Assembly: GCA_965230755.1 (NCBI GenBank) | Contig: CBDDLT010000019.1 | Location: 1 to 64,000, forward strand | DNA: 64,000 nt | Direction: 5' to 3' | DNA from: DATFJT01 sp965230755 | GTDB taxonomy: Bacteria; Bacteroidota; Bacteroidia; Chitinophagales; Saprospiraceae | Part shown: positions 52,711-62,085 of the stretch, in pieces | Layout: each line of letters opens with the position of its first letter | How positions within the stretch are numbered: the stretch's first letter is position 1 | The notes under the pieces: generated by a model | The model's database searches: none | What the model was told of the DNA's origin: nothing | Seen by the model: the letters and a program-made list of their open reading frames with translations, nothing else | Made by a program: the position numbers and the translations under genes

Positions 52711-53976
52711 GAATTCCTTCGTAAGACCTAATCTCAAGCTCCAAAAAGAGTACTTCTGTTCGAAATCCATATTCGGTTCAATAATAGATCGTCCTTGAAT
52801 TTTAAATCCTGGTTCTAACAAAACTCTCCAATCTTCTATCTGATAGCCCAATCTTAAGCGAAAAGCAGGATTGATTCCTAATCCTCTATGTATGGAGTAA
52901 TCAGCTAATGAAATAAAAGTATCACTCTGCAAATCCGATGACCTAATCTCCCCTGAAAAAGATGAATGGATATTCAAATAAACACCGCCATTCACTCCTA
53001 ACTCCCACTTACCAAAGGAATAATCATATCCGATCAAGATTGGAACTTCCCAGAATTCCATTCGGTTGTAATGGGTTTTTACTCGTTGTAATTCCTGTTT
53101 ATAGAATTGCCCATCTCTTCTGATCAATATTCCAGTATCGAGACGCTCCCATAAAAGTTTTTCGTTGATCTGCTGATAGGATAGACCAGAGATCAGCTTA
53201 ACTCCATTATTAAGTGGACAGGAAATTTGAATCTCCGTTGAAAAAGAAGGTAGATTCGTTTCTGTTTCTTCCCTTTCTTGTTCATAACTTCGATCTATAC
53301 CACTCAATTTTTTATTGGCCAAGTCGTATCCAGATAACCAAGTAATACTGAACTTATTTAAAGTAGATTTTTCCTCTTTCAGCTGAAATGACTTTCGATT
53401 AATTATGGAAATATTAGGACCTAATTTGTTATTCGAAACAATTGGACGAATGGTATTTAATTGTCTCAGTGTGGAAGCCTCTTTTATCGAACTTTGCAAG
53501 GCTGAATTTCCTTCGTCATCCATTGCTACTTTAATTTTAGAATTGCTGATAGTGGCTTTGCTAATTAATGAGATCTTCTCTTTTCCAAACTGAATTTCCT
53601 TTATGTTTTCTGTAAACGAATTTTTAACCTCATGCAATTCTTGAGATGCGTCAGAGTCTTCTTTTTTGTACAATATCTCTCCGTTAATCATCTGGACAAC
53701 ATTAGATCTTTGTTTCGACATATCAACTTCATACTTCGTTTCCGTGCCTTGAGAATTAGTTGTTCCCTTTGGTTCTGTTAAGTGAAAGATCGAATTAAAC
53801 ACAACTACGGTAGATACAGTTAATCCAACCAAAGGCAAAAAGAAAATCGCCATTCTCGGCCTCTTTTCTGATGCTCTTTTAGTTCTAACTTTTTTTAGGA
53901 ACTGCTCCTCATCTAGTTCAGTAGGATACTGATTCAGTCTAGAACGGATATCATCGTAAATGCGCTCTTTTGCCAT
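52696..53976 (-). CDS. Anti-sigma-like protein fused to an outer-membrane-type beta-barrel
   Basis: A 426-residue protein with a short cytoplasmic N-terminus (1-43), one membrane segment (~44-63: IFFLPLVGLTVSTVVVF), a periplasmic linker rich in Ser/Lys/Asn (~65-205), and a C-terminal region (~215-426) of alternating beta strands like small outer-membrane barrels (ITWLSGYDLANKK ... FWSLRLGLTKEF). Its gene overlaps the ECF sigma-factor gene by 43 bases, as anti-sigma genes usually do. The N-terminal part probably binds the sigma factor. How the last domain fits the topology is unclear. Confidence 0.72.
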   Translation of the reverse strand: MAKERIYDDIRSRLNQYPTELDEEQFLKKVRTKRASEKRPRMAIFFLPLVGLTVSTVVVFNSIFHLTEPKGTTNSQGTETKYEVDMSKQRSNVVQMINGEILYKKEDSDASQELHEVKNSFTENIKEIQFGKEKISLISKATISNSKIKVAMDDEGNSALQSSIKEASTLRQLNTIRPIVSNNKLGPNISIINRKSFQLKEEKSTLNKFSITWLSGYDLANKKLSGIDRSYEQEREETETNLPSFSTEIQISCPLNNGVKLISGLSYQQINEKLLWERLDTGILIRRDGQFYKQELQRVKTHYNRMEFWEVPILIGYDYSFGKWELGVNGGVYLNIHSSFSGEIRSSDLQSDTFISLADYSIHRGLGINPAFRLRLGYQIEDWRVLLEPGFKIQGRSIIEPNMDFEQKYSFWSLRLGLTKEFGRSR

Positions 53977-54527
53977 GATTGCTTGATTTCGAATTTTGAT
54001 AATGTTTTACGTAGCATTTTCTTAGCCCGTGCTAGTTGTGATCGTGAAGTACTTTCGGAAATTCCCAATAATTGGCCTATCTCTTTGTGAGAATAACCGT
54101 CAATGACATACAAATTGAATACTTGTTTAAAGCCATTCGGAAGTTGGGAGATTAGTTTTAGTATTTCCTCTTCAGATAGTTTATCAATGATATTATCCTG
54201 AGTAGTCTGATTTGTTACCAAATCAATTCTCAAGTTTTTTTCTGAGGGAAATTTCCTTTTATAATCTCTCAAAGCGGTTCGAATGACAATACTGGTCATC
54301 CAATTTTTCAACTTCCCCCTATTCTCATCGAACTGATGGATACTCTCAAATATTTTCACAAAAGCATCCTGTAACACGTCTTCTGCTTCTTCATAGGTCC
54401 TTGAGTAACGTCTGCTCACTGTCATCAGGAGGGCGGCATATTTTTCGACAAGGACTTTTTCAAATACACGATCCTCATTTACGCAGCCGTTGACTATTGA
54501 TTGGTCGGATATGTCAGAATGCTTCAT
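53934..54527 (-). CDS. ECF-type RNA polymerase sigma factor
   Basis: A 197-residue sigma-70-family factor of the extracytoplasmic-function group. Region 2 is LLMTVSRRYSRTYEEAEDVLQDAFVKIFE (quoted in part, ~34-62) and region 4 is LPNGFKQVFNLYVIDGYSHKEIGQLLGISESTSRSQLARAKKMLRK (seen at ~130-175). Its 3' end overlaps the anti-sigma/barrel gene, with which it forms a regulatory pair. A hairpin at 54541-54574 lies just upstream and isolates it from the preceding lipoprotein gene. Confidence 0.92.
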   Translation of the reverse strand: MKHSDISDQSIVNGCVNEDRVFEKVLVEKYAALLMTVSRRYSRTYEEAEDVLQDAFVKIFESIHQFDENRGKLKNWMTSIVIRTALRDYKRKFPSEKNLRIDLVTNQTTQDNIIDKLSEEEILKLISQLPNGFKQVFNLYVIDGYSHKEIGQLLGISESTSRSQLARAKKMLRKTLSKFEIKQSWQKSAFTMISVLD

Positions 54528-54540
54528 ACAAAAACTACAA

Positions 54541-54574
54541 AGCGAAGCACCACTTTGCTTAGTGACGCTTCGCT
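54541..54574 (-). terminator. Intrinsic terminator of the lipoprotein gene
   Basis: AGCGAAGC (54541-54548) and GCTTCGCT (54567-54574) form a perfect 8-bp stem, extended inward by a few pairs. On the minus strand it is followed by a T-rich tail (TTGTAGTTTTTG). Confidence 0.6.
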
Positions 54575-54587
54575 AATATGATTAGCT

Positions 54588-55076
54588 TTAATTCTCCCGA
54601 ATTGCACTGAACTTTCCACTTATTGGATATTTATCCTCTGTGTCATTTTCAGTTACTTCTCCCGAGAATGTACCAATTACAAAGTCCCCTTCGGAACCAA
54701 AATATTCAATAATGGATGTGATTTCACAACTTCTACAAGCGAAGAAATGAGGGTCATTTCTCTCCTCGTCCAATCGGATAGTGAAGTCAGCCACTTCAAA
54801 AGTACCTTCCCCTGTACCGTGGATATTATAAATCACCTCAGGTACGCCAACAGGCAAGCCCAACCCGACATTTTCAATTTGAGTAACTGTAACTGTATCA
54901 TGATCTTCAATCCAAGCTTGAAATTCAGGTAAACTGTAAGTGGTGCCATTAAGGGTAAACTCAAAGTATTCAGTAATTTGAATAGGTGATTCGTTAACAT
55001 GAGTGATATCGCTATTTTTATTGCACGCCACAAAAGTCAATCCCAGGGCCAGCAAAATCAAGTATCTAATTTTCAT
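54588..55076 (-). CDS. Hypothetical lipoprotein
   Basis: A 162-residue lipoprotein (lipobox FVAC at ~15-18) with a predicted all-beta fold and a CRSCE cysteine pair at ~119-123. No family is recognised. Residues such as YFEFTLNGTTYSLPE near the start and FVIGTFSGEVTENDTEDKYP near the end resemble a lipocalin- or calycin-like repeat seen in other small Bacteroidota lipoproteins (beta strands carrying F-x-L-N-G-x-x-Y). It is upstream of, but terminated before, the sigma-factor gene. Confidence 0.65.
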   Translation of the reverse strand: MKIRYLILLALGLTFVACNKNSDITHVNESPIQITEYFEFTLNGTTYSLPEFQAWIEDHDTVTVTQIENVGLGLPVGVPEVIYNIHGTGEGTFEVADFTIRLDEERNDPHFFACRSCEITSIIEYFGSEGDFVIGTFSGEVTENDTEDKYPISGKFSAIREN

Positions 55077-55288
55077 TTTTTCAAATTTTCATAGTTAATA
55101 AAACGCATCCCGGATGATTACAACCTGTATAGCCAAGATCATTGTAAAACGCTGCATAGAAGATGGAACTCGTTGTTGTGGATGGAAGAAATTACTATAA
55201 TCAATTTCCCAATTTACTTGCTCAAAATCGCTCGAATATGGGATTCTCAATTAATTTTGTAATTTGCTTCAACACTAAATCATTCATC

Positions 55289-55645
55289 ATGACAAAAGAG
55301 AAAATTGCTTTTTATTTATCGATCGGCTTAGGCCTATTCCTTATGTTATCAGTATTCGGAAAGTTGAGTTCGAGTGAGGAGGTGGTTGCGCTACTTTCAG
55401 GAAATGGCATGGGAGATTGGATCACGATCGTAGGTATTGGCGAACTCCTATCTGTCATTTTGTTCATCATCCCCAGGACTTACAAATTGGGTACGGTATT
55501 GCTAAGTGCCTATTTTGGCGGGGCCATCGTCTTTCATATGACGCACCCTGATCCGGCTGCTCAAGGATTCGTAGGGCCAGCAATATTTCTAGTTGTGATT
55601 TGGATATTGAGCTGGTTGAGAGGGAATGAGTTATTGAACTTATAG
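55289..55645 (+). CDS. DoxX-like membrane protein
   Basis: A 118-residue membrane protein with four hydrophobic segments, matching the DoxX-like family (FYLSIGLGLFLMLSVFGKLS, then GIGELLSVILFIIPRT, GTVLLSAYFGGAIVFHMTHPD). The ATG at 55289 is chosen over a longer frame from 55163, whose first 42 residues are not family-like. A TAATTTTG -7-like element lies 30 bases upstream (55252-55259). Its role is unknown; relatives are linked to redox or sulfur metabolism. Confidence 0.82.
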   Translation: MTKEKIAFYLSIGLGLFLMLSVFGKLSSSEEVVALLSGNGMGDWITIVGIGELLSVILFIIPRTYKLGTVLLSAYFGGAIVFHMTHPDPAAQGFVGPAIFLVVIWILSWLRGNELLNL

Positions 55646-55706
55646 CTTCGACTTAGTTCCCAAACCAAATCAAGTATCTCTTTGTATAGCGCAATAGGGA
55701 AAGGGC

Positions 55707-57116
55707 TTAGAACTGGTAATAGATGAACTCCCTAATGTTCCCAAAATTGTACATGATCAATATGGTCATGACAACGTAAAGCATTCGTCTTTGCCATTTT
55801 TTCCAATGGTCAAGCTTCAATCCGTGCCAATGGTCCCGATGATTCCACTCCCAAAAGAATAAGACAACAGGCCAGAATATATATGGCCAGTAGTACGATT
55901 TGGTAAAAAAGGAAGGCGAAAACATATGACTGATATAATCCAAGGAAAATCCGACTGAGGGAGATCTGAAAAACACTAGGAAAAGGCCAACTAAAAAATT
56001 GGTAACGAATATGTTTTTCCAGTCCTTAAGAGAGACCTCATCGATGACGGGATTCTGATATCCTTTTTTGATCAACCAAGTCTGTATAACGTAAACCGCT
56101 CCATTCAACAAGCCCCATATAACAAAGGTATAGTTGGGGCCATGCCAAAGACCAATTAAGGCAAACATGATCAAAGCTAGAGGTCCCGCTCCTAACACCT
56201 TCCACCGCGATCGAAGCATTTGTATGAGGACATAATCACGAAACCAGTTGGATAAAGTAATATGCCATCGTTGCCATAATTCTCCAAAGTTCCTGGAGTA
56301 GAAGGGATAGGCAAAGTTTCGCGACAAATTAAATCCAAGTAATCGCGCCGAGCCGATCGCCATATCGCTGTATCCGGAAAAATCACAATACAATTGGATC
56401 GCATAGAAGAAATAAACTCCAAGAAATAAATCGAAACCACCCAGAGATTCATAATTGCCGAAGATCTCATCCACATATACGCCCAGCGAATCCGCAATAA
56501 CCACTTTCTTGAACATTCCATAAAGGAAAAACCTCAGTCCTTCAACCGATTGTTCATAGGAAAACTTTCTCTTGACTTTAAACTGAGGCAAAAACCTGGT
56601 AGCTCTTTCAATTGGTCCTGCTACCAACTGAGGGAAGAAACTCACGAAGGTATAGAAAGCCAACATGTCATTGGTAGGCTTCAGCCTCTTCCTGTATATA
56701 TCTATGGTGTAGCTCAAGGTCTGAAAGGTATAAAAGCTAATCCCAACTGGCAAAATGATGGACAAGGTTCTAAGATTTGGCGAAAGGCCAATACTCGAAA
56801 GTACCAGGGAAAAGGAACTAATGAAGAAATTGTAGTATTTGAAGACTGCTAGAAGTCCAATATTGACCGTGATACTGGTCCATAATAGTAACTTAGCATA
56901 CTTGCGATTGTTTAATGGAATGCTCTTACCGACATAATAGTCAACCGTAGAACTCAGTATAATTAAGAATAAAAACCTCCAGTCCCACCACATGTAGAAG
57001 ATATAACTGCCCAACAGCAGAATGAGGTTTTGCACCCTGATACTATCCTTCCATCTCCAATATAGAATGAAGATCAGAAGAAGAAAAATCAAGAATTCTA
57101 AGGTGTTAAACCCCAT
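55707..57116 (-). CDS. MBOAT family O-acyltransferase (AlgI/PatA-like)
   Basis: A 469-residue polytopic membrane enzyme that moves acetyl or other acyl groups across the membrane onto extracytoplasmic polysaccharides. AlgI-type motifs are visible: LPVGISFYTFQTLSYTIDIY (~118-137), QLYCDFSGYSDMAIG, RWHITLSNWFRDYV and the catalytic-His segment GLWHGPNYTFVIWG (~318-331). It is the last gene of the long minus-strand operon and follows an SGNH-like partner by 17 bases, the usual AlgI/AlgJ-type pairing. Confidence 0.9.
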   Translation of the reverse strand: MGFNTLEFLIFLLLIFILYWRWKDSIRVQNLILLLGSYIFYMWWDWRFLFLIILSSTVDYYVGKSIPLNNRKYAKLLLWTSITVNIGLLAVFKYYNFFISSFSLVLSSIGLSPNLRTLSIILPVGISFYTFQTLSYTIDIYRKRLKPTNDMLAFYTFVSFFPQLVAGPIERATRFLPQFKVKRKFSYEQSVEGLRFFLYGMFKKVVIADSLGVYVDEIFGNYESLGGFDLFLGVYFFYAIQLYCDFSGYSDMAIGSARLLGFNLSRNFAYPFYSRNFGELWQRWHITLSNWFRDYVLIQMLRSRWKVLGAGPLALIMFALIGLWHGPNYTFVIWGLLNGAVYVIQTWLIKKGYQNPVIDEVSLKDWKNIFVTNFLVGLFLVFFRSPSVGFSLDYISHMFSPSFFTKSYYWPYIFWPVVLFFWEWNHRDHWHGLKLDHWKKWQRRMLYVVMTILIMYNFGNIREFIYYQF

Positions 57117-57133
57117 AAATAAGTTCTATTTAT

Positions 57134-58075
57134 TCAATATTCCGTTTGGTATAGACTATCTCTAAATGCTTCGGAAATAATCCTAGAGCCATATATATTG
57201 AGATGAGTATAATTTATGATGCAACTATCAGGTAAATCGAAATCCAAAAAGGAATAATATCTCACATGATCCTGGTCGACCGCTCTCTCCTTATACTCTT
57301 CAAATTTGGACACATAGACATCTGGTATCATTTCTACGAACTCGGCTTGCATCGGAGCCTCAAAAACGATCAATTCCCTATCATACTTTTTTGTCAAATT
57401 CACCAAGGAGTCGATGTACGAAACATCTACATTGCTCATCGGTAATTCTTTCCCCGTAAAAACTTGTAGCATCTTGACTCTCTGATTAAATCTAGCCGTA
57501 TCAATCTTCGTTCTAACTATATCTCGAGGTTTATAGCTGCCCAAATAGGGAAACAAAGTATTGTCGACGGGTAAGTCTCTTTTCATTCTAATGTAATTCT
57601 CCATATAATCCATGTTGAGTACCCACTCTTTTCTTATGAGACTCAATAAGTAATACTTGTAATGGATAGGATATCTTCGTACATCCTTATAGCTAATAAG
57701 CGGATAATGTGATAAAAACTCGTTCGATGCAGAGTTGGGAATTAGAAAAGATAAATCCCTTATTCCCATCATTGCTTGTATTCCAAATTCAACCACTATT
57801 CCCTTGACTTGTGGGTTGTTTGAAAGCACCGCCTCCGCTGTTTTCATCACCGATAAACTGGACCTTCCAGATAGAGAACAGTTCAGAAAATTGGGAATTA
57901 TACTATCGGATAAACCAAATTCCGTCAGGGATGCTCCAACGGAAACATATTCTATATCTGGAGCGAATTCGGGTTTAACAGTCTTGAATAATTGCTGGTT
58001 GATAAGGTAGAATAACAAGCAAAACGGAACGCATGTCAAAAAAAAATAGAAAAAATTTCTTGTCAGTTTTTTCAT
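57134..58075 (-). CDS. SGNH-hydrolase-like partner of the MBOAT acyltransferase
   Basis: A 313-residue protein with an N-terminal signal anchor (~8-27). Remnants of an SGNH/GDSL-type fold include VSVGASLTEFGLSD (block I position, Gly-Ala-Ser) and a C-terminal NYTHLNIYGSRI segment (block V His). In related two-gene systems the MBOAT exports the acyl group and the SGNH-like protein transfers it to the polymer outside. The active-site set is incomplete to the eye, so catalytic competence is uncertain. Confidence 0.75.
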   Translation of the reverse strand: MKKLTRNFFYFFLTCVPFCLLFYLINQQLFKTVKPEFAPDIEYVSVGASLTEFGLSDSIIPNFLNCSLSGRSSLSVMKTAEAVLSNNPQVKGIVVEFGIQAMMGIRDLSFLIPNSASNEFLSHYPLISYKDVRRYPIHYKYYLLSLIRKEWVLNMDYMENYIRMKRDLPVDNTLFPYLGSYKPRDIVRTKIDTARFNQRVKMLQVFTGKELPMSNVDVSYIDSLVNLTKKYDRELIVFEAPMQAEFVEMIPDVYVSKFEEYKERAVDQDHVRYYSFLDFDLPDSCIINYTHLNIYGSRIISEAFRDSLYQTEY

Positions 58076-58092
58076 GAGTCCAAAATTATCCT

Positions 58093-59196
58093 CTACTCTT
58101 TGTCCGCACTTCCACGCAATAAAAACTCCTCAATGGTTTTCTGTCTATCCAGCTTATTATTTGCATTTTGGACAAATTTCTCAACACAAAAAATGTTCTT
58201 GGGCACTTCAAATCGATCAAGTGGCAAAGACTCAAAGCTCTCCTTGATTTCCTTTACATCGTCTTCATCTCCACCTTCAATAAATAAGACCAATCGATGT
58301 CCCAACACTTCATCCGGAATACCGGAAACGAAAAAAGGTAAAGTTATTTTTTTATCTAATATATTTTCGACTTTCTCCGGGCTTATTTTAATGCCTCCGG
58401 AATTCACCACATTATCAACCCTACCGATCCAATTGAACCGCCGAGAATCCATCAGTTGAACCAAATCATTGGTTACAATCAACTCCTCTGAAATACCCAC
58501 CGCATTAATGCACAAACACCCCCTGGAGTCAGTACTAAAACTACAACCAGATAAGCCTACAAACGGACCATTAAGAGGAGTATTTTGAGATATCTTTCTC
58601 GCCGCCACATGGGTCAGGGTTTCTGTCATTCCATATGTCTCATAAATTCGATTCTGAAGTGTATTGAGTTTTTGACGAAGTCCATAGTCAATTCGAGCTC
58701 CCCCAATGATAAGACAATCAATTTGAGATATTCGATCGATGCTATTCTTTACTTGGGCCGGAATCATCGCTGCAAAATCGAATTTATGCTCAGATTCGAC
58801 CTCTTCTAAAGGATTAAGACTTGGTTCAGTAAGAATTATATTCCATCCGCAGACCATTGCCCTCACCAACATCATCTTCCCAGCAACAAAATCAATCGGA
58901 AGGCATAGTAAAGCTCTGGATCCTGGATTTTGAACGAAGAACGAATTCGTATTCTTTGCAGACCAGATCATACTTTCTTTAGAATTTCGGATGGTCTTGG
59001 GTGTTCCAGTAGATCCGGATGTTTTCATTTCCATATACTGCGTATCATCCATCCAGTTTCGAATGAAAAGAGCAGCCTTTTGATATATGGATTTCGGCGA
59101 GTTTATGTTTTGTCCCAGCCAGTCATTCAGCTTTTGACCGTTCAGGGCTTGATCATTAATGGCAAAATCCGGATGAATACGATGATCTAATTCCAT
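58093..59196 (-). CDS. menE: o-Succinylbenzoate-CoA ligase (MenE, short Bacteroidota form)
   Basis: A 367-residue AMP-forming ligase of the menaquinone pathway, which activates o-succinylbenzoate with CoA. The P-loop-like motif is MKTSGSTGTPKTI (~57-69), followed by IYETYGMTETLTHVA and the hinge/lysine region NWIGRVDNVVNSGGIKISPEKVE, with the catalytic Lys in NANNKLDRQKT. It is shorter than the ~450-residue E. coli enzyme, as usual in this phylum. It overlaps menC by one base. Confidence 0.9.
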   Translation of the reverse strand: MELDHRIHPDFAINDQALNGQKLNDWLGQNINSPKSIYQKAALFIRNWMDDTQYMEMKTSGSTGTPKTIRNSKESMIWSAKNTNSFFVQNPGSRALLCLPIDFVAGKMMLVRAMVCGWNIILTEPSLNPLEEVESEHKFDFAAMIPAQVKNSIDRISQIDCLIIGGARIDYGLRQKLNTLQNRIYETYGMTETLTHVAARKISQNTPLNGPFVGLSGCSFSTDSRGCLCINAVGISEELIVTNDLVQLMDSRRFNWIGRVDNVVNSGGIKISPEKVENILDKKITLPFFVSGIPDEVLGHRLVLFIEGGDEDDVKEIKESFESLPLDRFEVPKNIFCVEKFVQNANNKLDRQKTIEEFLLRGSADKE

Positions 59197-60239
59197 TAGC
59201 TCACAGACTTTATAATACCGTTGTCCCAGCAGAGATTCGACCTATAATAAATCGAACCCTGCGATATTTCCAATGGGCTGACAAAATTATTACTATACAA
59301 TTGTCCAGTTCCCAAGCCCTGGGGGATTTCAATTTTTAGATCATAAGTCCATTGCGCTATGGCATTGAGGCCGATATTACTTTCCAATGCACTGGTCACC
59401 CAGTAGGATATTCCCATTTCATCAGCGGCATTGATCCATTCATGGCTAGCTTCATATCCCCCCAAAAGACTGGGCTTCAAGATGATGTATTGAGGCCTAA
59501 TTCTTTTCAATAATCCTATTTTATCCGAGCATTTTGCGATAAGTTCCTCATCCAAGGCAATAGACAACGGAGACTGCTCGCATAAAGCCCTCATCTCATC
59601 GAATTGACCAGCTTTAATAGGCTGTTCTATAGAATGCAATTCCAACTCATGCAGTCTCTTCAGTTTTTCCAATGCATCTTCTTTCGAAAAGGCACCGTTG
59701 GCATCAACTCTAACTTCAATATCATCCGAACTGTATTCCCTTCGAAGAGCGTGAATCAAGTCTAATTCAGCCTTAAAATCTAAGGCGCCGATCTTAAGTT
59801 TGATACATCGGTATCCTTGATCAATTTTCTCACCGATCTGCTTTTTCATAAAGGATATATCTCCCATCCATACCAATCCGTTGATATCAATGCCATCTTC
59901 TCCTTTAGAAAATTCATTCGAAAATAGAACGAAAGGGTCTTCAGATCTCAAGGATTTCATCGCCTGCTCGAATCCAAAAAGGATGGATGGAAAATCCTGC
60001 AACTCCTGTTCTATTTCCTCTACATTCGAGTTAATACTATCCCGTAACCAAGCTAAATTTTGCTCATAATCGGGACGATCATCCCTACTTAATCCTCTGA
60101 GCAATCCACATTCTCCAACTCCGAAATGTCCGTCTTCTTCTAACACTATGATCCAAGTCTCTTTCGACTTGAGCACACCCCTAGAGGTACCGCTTGGCCG
60201 ATAGAATTGAAGGTCCCTTCTAAAATAATTGCATTTCAT
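59196..60239 (-). CDS. menC: o-Succinylbenzoate synthase (MenC)
   Basis: A 347-residue enolase-superfamily dehydratase that converts SHCHC to o-succinylbenzoate. Typical features are CIKLKIGA (catalytic Lys on the KxK strand, ~143-150), VRVDANGAFSKEDAL (first metal Asp), SIEQPIKAGQ (Glu ligand), ALDEELI (Asp/Glu ligand) and IILKPSLLGGY (second Lys). It lies between menA and menE with no gap. Confidence 0.92.
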   Translation of the reverse strand: MKCNYFRRDLQFYRPSGTSRGVLKSKETWIIVLEEDGHFGVGECGLLRGLSRDDRPDYEQNLAWLRDSINSNVEEIEQELQDFPSILFGFEQAMKSLRSEDPFVLFSNEFSKGEDGIDINGLVWMGDISFMKKQIGEKIDQGYRCIKLKIGALDFKAELDLIHALRREYSSDDIEVRVDANGAFSKEDALEKLKRLHELELHSIEQPIKAGQFDEMRALCEQSPLSIALDEELIAKCSDKIGLLKRIRPQYIILKPSLLGGYEASHEWINAADEMGISYWVTSALESNIGLNAIAQWTYDLKIEIPQGLGTGQLYSNNFVSPLEISQGSIYYRSNLCWDNGIIKSVS

Positions 60240-61151
60240 TTACGCTAGGAGCTGTTGAAGACATAAAAGCAATGAGAACAGAAAAGTGCTTAGCGCTACT
60301 ACTTTGAGTTGACCGTCATAAGCTCGTGGCTCTTTTATCCTTAACACCTTGGATATATGAATAAGGATTGGTACAAATGCCAAAAGGCAAATAAATTCGA
60401 CAGGATGATCAAAACTGTAAAACACATAGATTCCCGCGGTAATCATACCCAGGATAAGCAAAGCAAAATGATAAGACTTTGCCCGTTCTGCACCAAGTAA
60501 AACCGCCAAGGTTATTTTTCCGTGCTGTTCGTCCTTGATACGATCCCGCATATTGTTCAAGTTTAATACTGCCATGCTCCAAAAACCCACTGTACAAGCA
60601 GGCAATAGCAAGGAAGAATTCCATTGTTCCGTCATCAAGTAATAAGTACCAATACAGCTGACAAGACCAAAGAAGATGAAGACGAATATATCTCCTTTAG
60701 CTTTGTAACCATATGCATTCTTACCAACGGTATACTTTATCGCAGCAAGTATTGCCAGTACGCCAAGAGCCAGAAAGAGCAAGAATCGAGGAATGGGCTC
60801 AAAACCCAAAGATATTTGCAGTAAGTAAAATCCCGATAAAAAGGATAAAAACACTAGGACACCTATAGCTGCTCTCATTTTTTGAAGGGTGATCATCCCG
60901 GAAGAAACCATTCTGGTCTCACCTATCCTATCATCATCGGTACCTTTGATACCGTCCCCATAATCGTTGGCAAAGTTGGATAGAATTTGGAGTAGAATTG
61001 TTGTTGTAAGTGCAAAAACCAGTGTTCCCGCATTAAAAAGCCCTTCTTTAATCGCTACTGCTGTTCCTACCAATACTCCTGAAATGGACAATGGTAGAGT
61101 TCGCAACCTTGCCGCTTGAATCCATATCTTCATCGGAATCAAGGCAGCCAT
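60240..61151 (-). CDS. menA: 1,4-Dihydroxy-2-naphthoate polyprenyltransferase (MenA)
   Basis: A 303-residue UbiA-family membrane prenyltransferase that attaches the polyprenyl tail to DHNA. The first Asp-rich motif is NFANDYGDGIKGTDDDRIGE (~61-80) and the second is NNMRDRIKDE. About eight membrane helices are visible. It overlaps menB by 13 bases and abuts menC, indicating one transcript. Confidence 0.93.
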   Translation of the reverse strand: MAALIPMKIWIQAARLRTLPLSISGVLVGTAVAIKEGLFNAGTLVFALTTTILLQILSNFANDYGDGIKGTDDDRIGETRMVSSGMITLQKMRAAIGVLVFLSFLSGFYLLQISLGFEPIPRFLLFLALGVLAILAAIKYTVGKNAYGYKAKGDIFVFIFFGLVSCIGTYYLMTEQWNSSLLLPACTVGFWSMAVLNLNNMRDRIKDEQHGKITLAVLLGAERAKSYHFALLILGMITAGIYVFYSFDHPVEFICLLAFVPILIHISKVLRIKEPRAYDGQLKVVALSTFLFSLLLCLQQLLA

Positions 61152-61978
61152 TTTTTATCAAAATTTGGTTTGCGTTTTTCAAGAAAAGCATTTCTACCTT
61201 CAACAGCCTCATCAGTCATATAGGCCAATCGCGTTGCTTCACCTGCAAATACCTGTTGTCCTACGAGTCCATCGTCCAGTAAATTCATCGCATACTTGAG
61301 CATTTTGATAGAAATAGGAGATTTCTCAAGAATTTCTTGCGCCCATTGATAAGCGACATCTTCTAGATCCTCATGAGGCACTACGGCATTGACCATTCCC
61401 ATTTCGTAGGCTTCTTGAGCAGAATAATTTCTTCCTAAAAAGAAAATCTCTCTGGCCTTTTTCTGGCCTACCATCTTGGCCAAATATGCGGAACCATATC
61501 CTCCGTCAAAACTGGTCACATCCGCATCTGTTTGTTTAAATATTGCATGTTCTTTACTTGCCAAAGTCATGTCACAGACCACATGTAGAGAATGTCCTCC
61601 GCCAACTGCCCAACCAGGAACAACAGCAATAACTACTTTAGGCATAAACCTAATCAACCTTTGAACATCCAAAATATTAAGGCGATGCATTCCATCATTC
61701 CCAACATAGCCCTGATATCCACGAGCTTTCTGATCACCACCGCTGCAGAAGGAGTATACCCCATCCTTGGATGAAGGCCCTTCCGCCGATAGTAGTACGA
61801 CCCCAATACTTGTGTCTTCCTGCGCATCTTTGAACGCCACCAACAACTCAGAAGTCGTCAATGGTCGAAATGCATTTCTGACATCCGGACGATTGAAAGC
61901 AATGCGGGCTACCCCACCCGACTTGTTATAGGTAATATCTTCGAAATCTCGTACTTTTTTCCAGTTCGCTTTAGACAT
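61139..61978 (-). CDS. menB: 1,4-Dihydroxy-2-naphthoyl-CoA synthase (MenB)
   Basis: A 279-residue crotonase-fold enzyme that closes the naphthoquinone ring. MenB-specific residues include RPDVRNAFRP, FCSGGDQKARG (oxyanion region), GWAVGGGHSLHVVCDMTLAS and TDADVTSFDGGYGSAYLAK, with the conserved catalytic Asp/Ser/Tyr region. The C-terminal FDKKWLP is the standard end of MenB. It lies in a men operon downstream of menD and a DUF6090-type gene. Confidence 0.95.
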   Translation of the reverse strand: MSKANWKKVRDFEDITYNKSGGVARIAFNRPDVRNAFRPLTTSELLVAFKDAQEDTSIGVVLLSAEGPSSKDGVYSFCSGGDQKARGYQGYVGNDGMHRLNILDVQRLIRFMPKVVIAVVPGWAVGGGHSLHVVCDMTLASKEHAIFKQTDADVTSFDGGYGSAYLAKMVGQKKAREIFFLGRNYSAQEAYEMGMVNAVVPHEDLEDVAYQWAQEILEKSPISIKMLKYAMNLLDDGLVGQQVFAGEATRLAYMTDEAVEGRNAFLEKRKPNFDKKWLP

Positions 61979-62085
61979 AATTCTATTTCTTAAGCCTCAA
62001 ATGTAAATATTATCTCATAATGTGCAGATGGAAGAAGCTGATATTCTACTCTATTATTTTTTTCGAATGTATTCTTGGTCTTAGC

